From Buxus sempervirens (taxonomy: Eukaryota > Streptophyta > Magnoliopsida > Buxales > Buxaceae): a stretch of 64,000 bases of DNA. The position numbers were made by a program, and so were the translations under genes. The notes under the pieces were generated by a model. It had not been told where the DNA came from. It saw nothing but the letters and a program-made list of their open reading frames with translations, and did not search any database. Shown here piece by piece: positions 37,050 through 47,342 of this stretch. Numbering within the stretch: the stretch's first letter is position 1; every line of letters begins with the position of its first letter. Location of the stretch: positions 7,674,595 to 7,738,594 of the forward strand of contig OX387182.1 in the NCBI GenBank assembly GCA_947561395.2, given 5' to 3'.

Positions 37050-39428
37050 CATTATCCCTTTTCCATTACTTTTTTGCTACCCTAAAAAGTCTCGTTAACA
37101 TTATTGTATGTATCTTTTATTTTCATGTATAAATTTTTCTATTTCAATTTGTAATCTTCACTCCATTTTAGGTTATGATCTTTAATCTATGTTTGTAGTT
37201 TGTCTTTTTCCATAAAATTAAGTTGCTCCCATTATTAGTAGTTTAAAATCCAAGACCTAATTGGACCAAATGATCTAGCTTGTTGATGCAACACAATTGA
37301 ACCAATGTCCCCTGCATCTCATTTCAGTATCAACTGAGATTCAAGTCAACAAACATAAATGGTCTATTTAAAGCATCTTCTTGCCTAACATGTCACATTC
37401 TTAGCCTCCTTAATACAGGGCTTTTGATGTTTCTTATAGATGGTTCAGCTGGTGTTTCTTTTGCAAGCTACCTCACCACTCATATATACTTGACCATGAC
37501 ATTTCAATTGGATGAACATAGTAACTGTTAGTTATTCCAAAGAATTGACTTGAAAGAACTAGCTTTTCCTCATCAAAGATGTTCAGGATTTTTCTAAAGA
37601 GATGAGGTATGTTAGTTTCTATGAAGAAGGATCAGAAAGCCACGGTTGTTATGATTCCAATGAAAGATTTCAATAAAATTGAACACTTTCAATTGCATAC
37701 ATGCATGAACACTGAATTCGACATGAGTTCTAAGAATCAAAAACAGTGAACACCCTAGAAGATTTTTCTTCTTATCATTTTCTTCAATTTGATTATGCCT
37801 TCTGAAGAACAATTTCATTTTTGTAGTAAGGGAATCTTTTCTGCGTGAACAGATTCCTTTATTTCAGATTTGTCTGTTACTTTACTCCTTTCATCCACAG
37901 GCTCCATTGAAAGGGCCCCGCGGGGGGGGGGGGGGGGGGGGGGGGGGGGCGGGCGCGGATAATGCATAGAATTCACGAATGAAAGACAAAGTGTAGAAAG
38001 AGAAAATGATTATGACTATATATATCACAGTATATCACAATAGCCCAAAATGAAATTCAAAGAAGGAAATTCTCTGTCTTGATGAATACTTGTTAATTTG
38101 CTGGATCAATGTTTGTGATTAGGACCATATATATCACAGTACAAGGTTAGAGGAAGGAGAGGGATTAGAGAAATCGTGAGAGAGAAAAAACCGAAGACTT
38201 AGAATTTAAGTGCCAAAATTTCATAAGAAATGAAATTTCATAGCGTATGGTCAAACCCATGCTCTCAAAATAGGCGAAGTTCCATGTTCTAACTGAGAAA
38301 TCGAAAATAAATATTTCCCTAAGAACCTTATTATCATAACATCTTTTACATTCAAGCAAACAGAAACTAAATGAACGATAAGTGTTGGAACTTTACAGGC
38401 CCTTATACTAAAATTTTCCTGGGCTTTGTGCTTGTTATGTATGGTCCCTTGAATCCATTAAAACAATATGAACTGAAATCTGAGATTGATCTGAATGAAT
38501 CAAAAGTTGATTTTAGGGATATTTTAGTATTTCTATATGAAAGGTCCAAATTTTTATCCAGTAGGGGTAGCTATAAATACACCTGTTTCGCTTTAGCCAC
38601 ACCACCTATAGTTTTGGAACAAAATTAGCATATATGATTTGAATATTCCACTGAAAAGCAAATATCTGTTGAAGGATATTAGTGAAAAATTACAACTATA
38701 ATTTGTTTTAACCGTTGAAGTTGAACAAAATTGCGAGTTTGAATACAACCATCCCATCAGGATGAAGAAAAATAGAACAATCAAGACAAACATCATAGTC
38801 CATATCATAATACACAACTTTAACAATTAATGCAAAAAGACTTAAAATCATTACCATTAATTGTCTTTATGCTGCACATCATGAAAGGAATACATATATT
38901 TGATAAGAATCATGAAAGGAATACATAAAAATGATCTCTTTGCAAAGAGATCATTTTTAATACTTTGCTAAAGCAGATGTAGATCCACCTTTCTACTTTG
39001 CTTGCCATTATTGTTAAAAGGTGCTTAGAGGACGTAAAGCAAGGAAGGCTGTTGGCTTCAGGAAGAGCAGAAACCACATAGCAGTCGGTTACTCTGCCGT
39101 TTGTGTAGATGTGTTTCTAGAATCCTATTATGCCAATAAAACTTGCTAATTTAAAAATAAATAAAGTGGAATCGAAAATTTAAGAATAAATATCAATGTT
39201 TGCAACTGCATACAAAAGTGAGGAATTTAGCTTATGTATCTCTCTATTTTCCTTTCAAAACCAAGACATGTAAATCCCAGTATAATACAGAACCAAACCC
39301 AAAGCATATAAGAGAACTTACGCAAGGTAAGACATGTGATTTTGGAAGTAAATAAGACTGCAAAGCAACTTTTACACTTTTCCAGGCTTGCCACAATAAG
39401 GAATTATTTAGTGTAAAACTTTTAAACT
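37050..39428. other. Intergenic stretch without recognised gene
   Basis: AT-rich DNA. It contains a 28-base G run (37922-37949) bordered by GGGCCCCGC and a 32-nt perfect palindrome (listed separately). The small frames here have no family signature. I see no gene. Confidence 0.5.
38927..38958. repeat. Perfect 32-nt palindrome
   Basis: The arm AAAAATGATCTCTTTG (38927-38942) is followed at once by its exact complement, with no loop. A direct repeat TCATGAAAGGAATACATA lies twice just upstream. Confidence 0.9.
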
Positions 39429-39683
39429 CTGTTTGGTAACGCTTTTGCTTTCTTGCTTTCAAAAGTAAGAAAGCAACAAAGTAATTTTCTGCTTTTCAAA
39501 AGATCTTTTGTTGAAGCAAAACCGTTTGGTAAACTTTTGATTTGTTGATAAGAAGCAAAAAGCATGTTTGGCAATTGCATTAGCATATAAATTGCTTTTA
39601 TGCTATCGTATAAAACTACTGTAAATAGTTGATGCATTTTACTTAAAAATATACTTGACGTATATTCTAACGGTAGTTTTTTG
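39429..39683. repeat. Dispersed-repeat-like stretch (GTTTGGTAACG)
   Basis: CTGTTTGGTAACGCTTTTGC and CCGTTTGGTAAAC motifs with AAGCAAAA runs resemble the ends of common non-autonomous plant DNA transposons. Boundaries are not resolved, and the next element may be nested in it. Confidence 0.35.
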
Positions 39684-40077
39684 TAGACCTGGAAATGGGT
39701 CAGGTTTGGGCGAGTCATAAAAAACCAACCCGCCAGCAATCGGATTTAACCCACCAACCTGATTAATATTTTTTTAATTATGAAAAATACACCAATAGAA
39801 AATAATGTGAATTAGTGATACAATTTAGAGTTAAACAAGACATTATCAAATTCAACAAGTCATTATTGGGTTAAATCAACTGATTTTCTAAATTAGTTAT
39901 TATCTGCCCTCATTATCGGGTTAAACAGGTCATTACCAGGTTAGATTCGAGTTGACCTGAATACAAACGGGTTACTAAATCCTCAACCCGAAATCAACCC
40001 AACTATTACATGGGTCAACCCAAACCCATTTGTTCGAGTTGGATTCAAGGGGGTTGGGTTGATTTTGGGTAGGTCTA
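39684..40077. mobile_element. hAT-like non-autonomous element
   Basis: It begins TAGACCTGGAAATGGGTC and ends GGGTAGGTCTA, with terminal pairs TAGACCT/AGGTCTA. The interior is full of (A)ACCC/GGGTT strings in both orientations, as in TAG-ended plant hAT relics. No clear 8-bp target duplication is seen. Confidence 0.5.
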
Positions 40078-41195
40078 TTTTTCTATGCTTCTCTTGAAAT
40101 CAATGTAATTGCTTTTTTGCTCCTATCGGCAGGGCAAGAAAACCAAACCCAGGATCGAGATGTTGCTACCTACAATATTCGAAGGATCTTTGATGTAGTT
40201 TAAGATTGTGCAGCTCTAGTGTGAGCATGGGTGTAAATGCTACTAGAGAAGGGTTCTTTGGCGCATGGAACTTGTGTTGGCATAGCGTTGCCTATTGTGG
40301 GAGAATCGGAAAGACTACAACAAGATACTTAATATTAAAGTCTTGATGGCTCAAGTCAGGGGCAATGTGTGGTCATGCTAGCAAAGAAGGCTAGACGGTC
40401 TTACAGTCAAGTATGCCGCTAGAGCGATCCAACTTATGGCTAGGATCAAACGCCCTTGAATCCCACTTTAGCGATCAGCAGGGATCAGACTTTCCTACAT
40501 TCCCATGAGTACTCGTATGGGGTTTAGGGTATTGCAACCCACGAGGTCCTTGGTCCCCGACTCTTTTAATTTAAGGGACTTAAATCCCAGGAATTCCAAC
40601 CTTCGAAGCAGTTGTGAATACCATGTAGAGAACCGATCACATTAATTGCCTAGGGTAGAGTACTCGACTCACCCTTTTCCAGAACACCATGAATTAAGTA
40701 AAATATTAACCACCTCCAATGGGTCTGTCCATCATCCATCGGATTAATATCACGCTAGGTATACCTATGCTAAAGCATGCCAGTCCATTAAGGTCAATTA
40801 TTAATAGGACCGTCTCTGTGGTTTAGTACTTCACCATTATATTCTACAATGAATATTCCATTCAATTTTTATGTAACACATTTGTGCTTTAAGAAATAGT
40901 CCATTCACTGTTAAATAGATATAAATACACCTTGATACATATATGCTTAAAAGATGAAACTGAATAACTAGCAAGCTAATTTTTACCCATTAATGAATTC
41001 CGCTTTTTCATCTATTTAAGCATGATTGTACCATAAAACCAAGACAAAATCATTCTCATAGTTACACACTCATTTAAGCCCCTCACGTGTTTTTATAGTA
41101 ACAAATCCCTTGAGACTTGCTATTAATAAAAGAAAATCAATATCAACAATTTCACAAGAGTTCTAACACTTGTGCTCAATAATTGGAGCTATAAG
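40078..41195. other. Intergenic stretch without recognised gene
   Basis: The part 40240-40800 has a more balanced base composition than its surroundings but no open frame of note. I cannot assign it. Confidence 0.4.
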
Positions 41196-41934
41196 TAGGG
41201 CTGGTTGGGTTGGGTTTTGATGAGTTCGGGCTCAACCTAATCTAAAATCAATATGCCCAACTCACCTTGGCCCGACCTAAACCCAAACTGCTTGAACCCA
41301 AACCCAACCCTAAAATTATTTCTCGAGTTCAGGCTGGGTTCGGGTTGGCCCAAATTAATGGGATCTATCAAGGATCTAATGAAATATAATAGCAAAGGCA
41401 ACAAATCTATAATGTTTTTAGTATAGGAAAGCAAAAAATTGAGTTTTTAAATTATAACATTTCTAAGATTTATTGACCAAATTATAAGACAACACATTCA
41501 ACATTATGAAAGAAATACTTACTGAAAATGTGGTCCTTTGTAAATCTTAAGTCATTATCCATACAAAGGTTAACATTATCAAATTTCCTAAATCTTGAAA
41601 AGGTTATAAGTTTGAAGCATTATATTCAATTCTATAGAACCTTATCTATTGGGGAATTGATTGGAAAAATAGAGAGGAGGGCTTGGAGTTTGAAAAAACT
41701 TAGGAAGAAGATGAGGTTTGCAATAAGTCATTTAACCTTGGCTTTATATACTTCAGGCTTTTTGGGTTTTTCGGGCTATGAGGTGAAAATCCTCCAAGCC
41801 CAACCCACACTCAAGTTTGGGCCAAAAATCAAGCCCAACCCAAAACCAAACCCAAAATAAAACCTTAGATCGAGCTATTATTCGGGTTGGGTTGGGCGGG
41901 CTTAGGGCAGGCTGGACAAAACTTACAGCTCTAT
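41196..41934. mobile_element. hAT-like non-autonomous element
   Basis: It begins TAGGGCTGG and ends CAGCTCTA, which is inverted TAGAGCTG. Subterminal GGTTGGGTTGGG and CCCAACCC strings lie at both ends. No transposase and no matching 8-bp duplication are visible. Confidence 0.5.
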
Positions 41935-42376
41935 CAATAATGCAGCAACAACTTCCAATCATCACATTCATTTAAAAATTACATTTGAAACTTACAATTT
42001 CAACTCATTAACCAACACAACCTAAATACCCAAATTTTAAATTGTAATCATTCAAGTATCCAATTTATATATGTTTACATCAATGTGACTTTTTGTTTAA
42101 TAAAACCACCATCCAATACCTGTACGTACGAACAATGATTCCACTCTCTAAAAAAATTAATTTAATACAATGTCAACTCAAACAAAAGAGCACCATATAA
42201 CACTCAAATGGAATTATGATTCTGCACATACCCTAATTTCTAAATATGATGACAATCTGAATTGCTTTTTCTTACAACACTGGACTCATAGATACCACGT
42301 CCCTACTTTATTCAACCATTCATATAATAATCCATGAGTATAAGTTGAATTCGGTCCAAACCCCCCCTGATAGGAA
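41935..42376. other. AT-rich stretch, nothing recognised
   Basis: Low-complexity AT-rich DNA between the hAT-like relic and the minisatellite. I see no gene. Confidence 0.5.
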
Positions 42377-42635
42377 CTAATAAAATATTCAACGAATTCC
42401 ATCCCTACAATTTTAAAGGTTCAACAAAACCTGCAAGTTAATAAAGTATTCAACGAATTCCATCCCTGCGTTTAGGCTCAACAAAACCTACAAGTTAATA
42501 AAGTATTCAACGAATTTCATCCCTACGTTTAGGTTCAACAAAACCTGCAACTTAGTAAAGTATTCAACGAATTCCATCCCTACATTTAGGTTCAACAAAA
42601 CCTACAAGTTAGTAAAGTATTCAACGAATTCCTAC
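42377..42635. repeat. Minisatellite, about 4.5 units of 57 bp
   Basis: Units read AAAGTATTCAACGAATTCC, then CCCTACGTTTAGG, then TTCAACAAAACCT. The array stops exactly at the insertion point of the retrotransposon that follows. CCTAC of the last unit is the duplicated target. Confidence 0.9.
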
Positions 42636-44911
42636 TGTGAGACATGGGAAAAAATCACCGGAGTGATCATCCCTCCGTCAACACACGGGCTCAACGCAAA
42701 AGTGGGAGAGTCGCCACCATTCATGATTTTGGGGTGAGAATGGACACCAAAGAGTTCAAAATAAGCAAAAAGTGAAAAAAGAAGCATTCTAGGGTAAAAA
42801 TAACCCTACTTGAAAATCAAATCCAGAGATGGGTAAGGGGATTAGATTATGAACGGGGGAAGGTGTTAGGCACCCCCATTCATCCACACGAAGTGGTTGC
42901 CAAGTGTATGTTCATGCTAAAAAGAAAATAAGAAGCTTGCTAAAAATCATGAAAAAGCCTTGAAAAGGAACAAGTGTATGATATATTCACATGGAGATCC
43001 AAATGGATTTTAGATCTCCTCTTATGTCAATATCACTTCTGGAACATTAAAGAGGTGGAAATCAAAGCACAAGTTGATCAAAACCAAGTTAAATCAAATT
43101 CGGGAAGTTTGGTAAAAAAGTATGCCATTTGCCTTAAAATCATTCAAATCCAATTCTGAATTGAACCAAACCAAATCCATTTGAAAGATTAGGGTAAATA
43201 AGGGTCTCATGCAAAATTTCACTTCATTCCGATAAAAAAACCTAGGAGTTATGCTCCTTTGAAGTTGCTGCTGGGGATTTTTAAAAGTGGTAAGTGGGTA
43301 ACTTTGGAAAATTGTCTAGAAAAATCCACTACATAGAAATCCGTGAAATTTGCTGTGATTGAAGTTTGTATGGCCATCTTTCAACAGAAACTAGCCTCAT
43401 ACAAAAATCCCTTCGGACGTGCCTTGGGTGGTCTCCCGAACAGGCCCCGAAGATCATAGATTTACCCAGAAAAATGCAAATGAGCAGTTCTGAGTAAATC
43501 GGCTACCAATAATTCAAATGGAATTCAAAAATTATGAAACCAACTGGATTTGAAAATAGACTCATAAAGGAGTACTCAGAAACAAAAATCACTCGAATCG
43601 GACTTAAAACGAACACATGGCGGTCCGTCGAAGTGACAAGTTCTGTACTTGGACCTGAACTGTCCACTTAACTTCGACAGAGAGGTGTCAAAAATCCGTT
43701 AGATGGAAATTCATGAAATTTGGTGGACATAAACTAGACCGCCTCACCTTTCCCATGGTTTTGGAATCGCCCCAAAATTCATCCGGATGATGAAGTTACG
43801 GACGTCCGAAGTAAGGGTACAGGTGCTGTCAAGCTAAGCCATTTTTGAGTAAAACCAAATCCGAAAATTGATAAAAAAATGAAATTTGTGCAAGATGAAC
43901 ACAAATACTTTAAAATCATCCGAAAGGCATTTCAGAATTGATTGAGGCCATTTCTTTGAGATTTATCACAATAAATGCAATAAACCCCAAATATGAGCCT
44001 ATCCCGCCAAAATAGTGATATGTATGTGCAAGTGTAAAAAACCAAACAAGATCAATACAACATGCATATAGATTCAATAAAATAGGTTCTAGCATAGCCT
44101 AGGGTTTCGTTCCATTATCGTTTCCCTCTGTTCTCTTTAAGATAATCAAGGGTACTTTGAATATGGAACGGTTTACAATCAATCAAAAAGGCCTTATGCT
44201 ACATAGGTTCTAGCACTAGGGTCAATCCCCAGTCTCGTTTCTCCTAGATCCGCCTTCACGTTTTACGGCTAGGGGAGTCTTGAGATACTTTGAGCCGGGG
44301 AAGGATTTCCACACATACAAACAAGGCTTTACACTACAGAAAGGTAGAAGAAGAGATCTAGATCTAGGAATTTAAAGACAAAAAATAAAAAGAAAAGTTG
44401 AGGCTTACCTGAGTTCTGGAGGCGATTCCACAGCGGTTTTCTTCTTCTCTTGGAGTTCTTCTTTGCGAGAATTCAAAACAAGAGTTGTGTGCCCTTTGCT
44501 TAAGGAGGAGCCTCCTATTTATAGGCAAAGGCTAAGGTCATTGGTAGACACAACTTAATGTCTAGAACCCCTCCAACCTTAACCCTAAGGTTATTTTCGT
44601 GATTTCCCCTCATTTAATGAGGGACATGATGGTAAAAGTGAAAAGCTCTCGGAAAACCCTAATTTTGAGCAAACTTAAGGTATCCGGTATATCAGACCGG
44701 ATAACAAAGGGCCTTAAGGTATCCGGTACATGGTACCGGATACACTAAGGCTCACACGTATCCGGTATGAGTATCCGGATACAGGAAGAAGTACTTGTAT
44801 CCGGATTGAGTATCCGGATACAGGTAAAAGTTTATTTTCTTCAAATTCTGTGCTGGCTTTCCAGGAGATAATGATTTTTGATGATTGTTTGTGCAATTTG
44901 GGGTGTCTACA
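42636..44911 (-). repeat. 3' LTR of element B
   Basis: TG...CA termini on both strands (TGTGAGACATG at left, GTGTCTACA at right), with the TATA box on the minus strand at 44516-44523. It is almost identical to 58482-60757. Confidence 0.95.
44680..44822. repeat. U3 stem-loop module, 3' LTR of B
   Basis: Four hairpins of GTATCCGG/CCGGATAC type lie at a 39-40 nt period, as in the other Tat LTRs. Confidence 0.8.
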
Positions 44912-44926
44912 ACTGCCCCTCTTTGC
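44912..44926 (-). promoter_or_regulatory. Polypurine tract
   Basis: On the minus strand, GCAAAGAGGGGCAGT ends directly against the 3' LTR start TGTAGACACC. This is the position of the plus-strand primer in LTR elements. Confidence 0.75.
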
Positions 44927-45501
44927 GAGAGCTGCGAAGCAGTGAGTTGCAAAGAGTAGACAAGCCCAAATTGCATTCCCTTGAGCATGATTTGCTCGGT
45001 TTAATTCAATTTCTGTAGAAAACCATTTTTGAGTGGAGATTTGCCAAAAAGCCCTCACTTTAAGGGGGGCATCTCTCCAAGAGTTCTTAAATTCCACTGA
45101 GCCCTTTGTGGCTGTGAAGTGGATTTTAAGCCCAAAAATAGGATTTTTTGAAAAACTGATTTTTTTATCAAACCAAGTTGAAAATTGAGTGGATATCATC
45201 CTTTTGACCAGGCACATTTCCCAAAGTTGTCCCAAATTCCACAAAGCTCTCGTGGCTGTGAGGTGGATTTCAAGACAAAAATAGGATTTTGAGAAAATAG
45301 TAAGAATTATAGCACAAGTTTGCTTTTTCTTTTTTTCCTTTTCTTCTTCTTCTTTTTTTTTCTTTTCTTTTCTCTCTTTTTTTTTTTCTATTTTTTTCTT
45401 TTCCTTCTTTTTGGCTTTCTTTTTGCTTTTTTCTTGCTTTTGCTCTTCTTTTTTTTTTTTTTTTTTTTACAATATACTGAAATATCCCTTCTCCTTTGCA
45501 G
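44927..45501 (+). other. Segment upstream of antisense ORF, with pyrimidine tract and splice acceptor
   Basis: It holds a direct repeat of about 70 bp (near 45087-45155 and 45228-45298, TTCCAC...GTGGCTGTGA). A long T/C tract (45320-45495) ends in CTCCTTTGCAG at 45501. Read on the plus strand, this is a textbook 3' splice site just before the antisense ORF. Confidence 0.6.
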
Positions 45502-46380
45502 CTTTGGCTACTTGATCATTTGAGCCAGATTGAAGAGATCAATCGACACTTCTTCCCGAGTCTGAAAGTCCCTCTCTTGATGAGCAACAGGGGGTGCCCC
45601 GATATTCCAGGGGGCAAACAGGGCTGGTTCACTTTCTTGGGCTCGCTTCAGGATGACCAGGTGAGATGGCCTGGTACTTATCAGCCTAATGCGGAGACAG
45701 TGATTAGCTTCCGAGACCGCAACTTTCTGATTCTGGCGGGCCTGAAGCATGCAGTGCTGTATCTTCCTCTGCGGGTCCTTCGTCAGTTCCGAGCGACCCA
45801 GGGGATTATCATCCCATGTGGATATGAGGATCGTCTTGGGCCCCTTTCTATGAAGCTGAATGCCTGGTTGATGAAGGAGTGGTCCTATGTCCGCTTTATG
45901 CATGGTCCAGTCTTCTCAGAAGCCCATGTGAAGGATTATCTCTTCTGGATCAAGGAACAGATACAGACTCAGGCCCCGGTACCCGAAGATCCTCCTGTAG
46001 TCCTGGCTCCCACCTATGAGGACATTCTAGAGTCTGAGCGGGCTTCTCATAAGCGGCTTCAGCAGATATGGGTACGGGAGGCCCAGGAGCTCAGGATACA
46101 GGGCGCTTATCTGGAGAGGCAGCTTGAGGAGCAGATCTCACGCCGTATTGCCGTGGAAGAGAAGCTGGAGGAGCAGAGGCAAGCTCGTTGCTTTGAGGTC
46201 CGTATGATCCGGCAGAAGTACCAGGATACTTTGGCCAGCCTTAGGAGTATGCGGATTAAGCAAGCCCTTTCAGATGAGGTCATTTCCTTCCTGAGTGATC
46301 CCGCTGCAGAGGGGGCTGCAGGAGTCATTGCAGCTCAGGCAGCTCGGATTCGGGAGCTTGAGGAGCGGCTAGGAGACTAG
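45502..46380 (+). CDS. Antisense extra ORF of element B (DUF7745-like, coiled coil)
   Basis: An open frame of about 292 codons runs opposite to gag-pol, between integrase and the 3' LTR. Antisense extra ORFs at this place are known for Tat-lineage elements. The N-terminal two thirds (VPLLMSNRGCPD, KDYLFWIKEQIQ, aromatic and Trp/Tyr-rich) resemble the plant DUF7745 or plant-mobile-domain style proteins carried by such elements. The C-terminal third, from about residue 170, is a Glu/Arg/Leu-rich coiled coil ending in IRELEERLGD. There is no in-frame ATG near the frame start (the first is at 45580), and a strong splice acceptor lies at 45501, so it is probably an internal or last exon of an antisense transcript. 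Function unknown. A broken homologue lies at 2223-2860. Confidence 0.7.
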   Translation, partial: LWLLDHLSQIEEINRHFFPSLKVPLLMSNRGCPDIPGGKQGWFTFLGSLQDDQVRWPGTYQPNAETVISFRDRNFLILAGLKHAVLYLPLRVLRQFRATQGIIIPCGYEDRLGPLSMKLNAWLMKEWSYVRFMHGPVFSEAHVKDYLFWIKEQIQTQAPVPEDPPVVLAPTYEDILESERASHKRLQQIWVREAQELRIQGAYLERQLEEQISRRIAVEEKLEEQRQARCFEVRMIRQKYQDTLASLRSMRIKQALSDEVISFLSDPAAEGAAGVIAAQAARIRELEERLGD

Positions 46381-47342
46381 CTTTATTTCCTGCACATTTT
46401 TCATACCTTTGTACAAAATTGAACTCCAATAGTGGAAATACAAAGGATTTAATTCAAAATAAAGTTTTTATATTATTGGCCTCAGAATGCTCAGATACTT
46501 GTAAAAACAAAGGTTTTATGAAAAGTATTTGATTTATCATCACTGGCCAAAGTATAATTTTTCCTTTTTATATTTTTTTTGTATTTTTTATTTTTTTTTT
46601 AAATTTGGTCCATGCACTTAATCACCTATAATTAAAGGAATTAAAACCAGGTTAAATAATGAAAAGGGTAGTCCAGAAAATACTGAGGGATCAGAACCGT
46701 CCATCTTAGGACCTTTAAAGTCATCCCCAACTGCCAAAACTGCCCCATTCTGCTCATGCCAACTTTGCTTGAAGCACAGATCCCCATGATCAACTCAACC
46801 TCTGATTTTCTTTCATTTTTCTTATTTTTTTTCTTTTTGCCTTTTTGCCAATGTTGCCCCTAGCGCCAGTTACGGTTTTCACTAGGGCCGGCTTCTGAAT
46901 TCCGTCATCACCCATCTTACTCTGATATTTGAATGAACAAGCTAAGATCACCGAGGGCTTAAAAATAGGACGAAATAAAGGCTATGCTCAGTTTATGAAA
47001 GAAAGGGTATTAAAGGCCCAAAATTTTCAAGTGTGGAAATAGGTCAACCGGACTTACAGTCATGATGAATTTAACCCTTTTCCCCCAAATTGCATTTTTT
47101 GCATCTTTTTTCACACTTGGCTTTCATTTGCCATTTCCATTGCTTTTCCTCTCTTTTTCTTTTTCTTTCCTTACTTTGCCCCAATTGGCTTTGCCCCAAT
47201 TTGTTTTGCCCTAATTTAAGACTGTAAATCCGGTTTGGGTTTATCAAAGAAACGAACCGGCTCAACTTGGCTAGACTAGGGATTAAAATTTTTGAAGGGG
47301 ATAAAGAAAAATGGCCTCGGATCATTTCCCAGAAATATTCAC
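46381..47342 (-). other. 3' noncoding stretch of element B
   Basis: This lies between the antisense ORF and the integrase end. It is AT-rich, with T runs and short repeats of CCCCAATTGGCTTTG type. The small frame at 47071-47346 consists of these repeats and is not supported. Confidence 0.6.

Noticed and set aside
40240-40800. Possible rDNA- or organelle-derived stretch because of its balanced base composition
   Set aside because: I could not recognise any rRNA, tRNA or organellar gene motif in it.
45320-45523. 67-codon Phe/Leu-rich frame
   Set aside because: Translation of the T/C tract in front of the splice acceptor.
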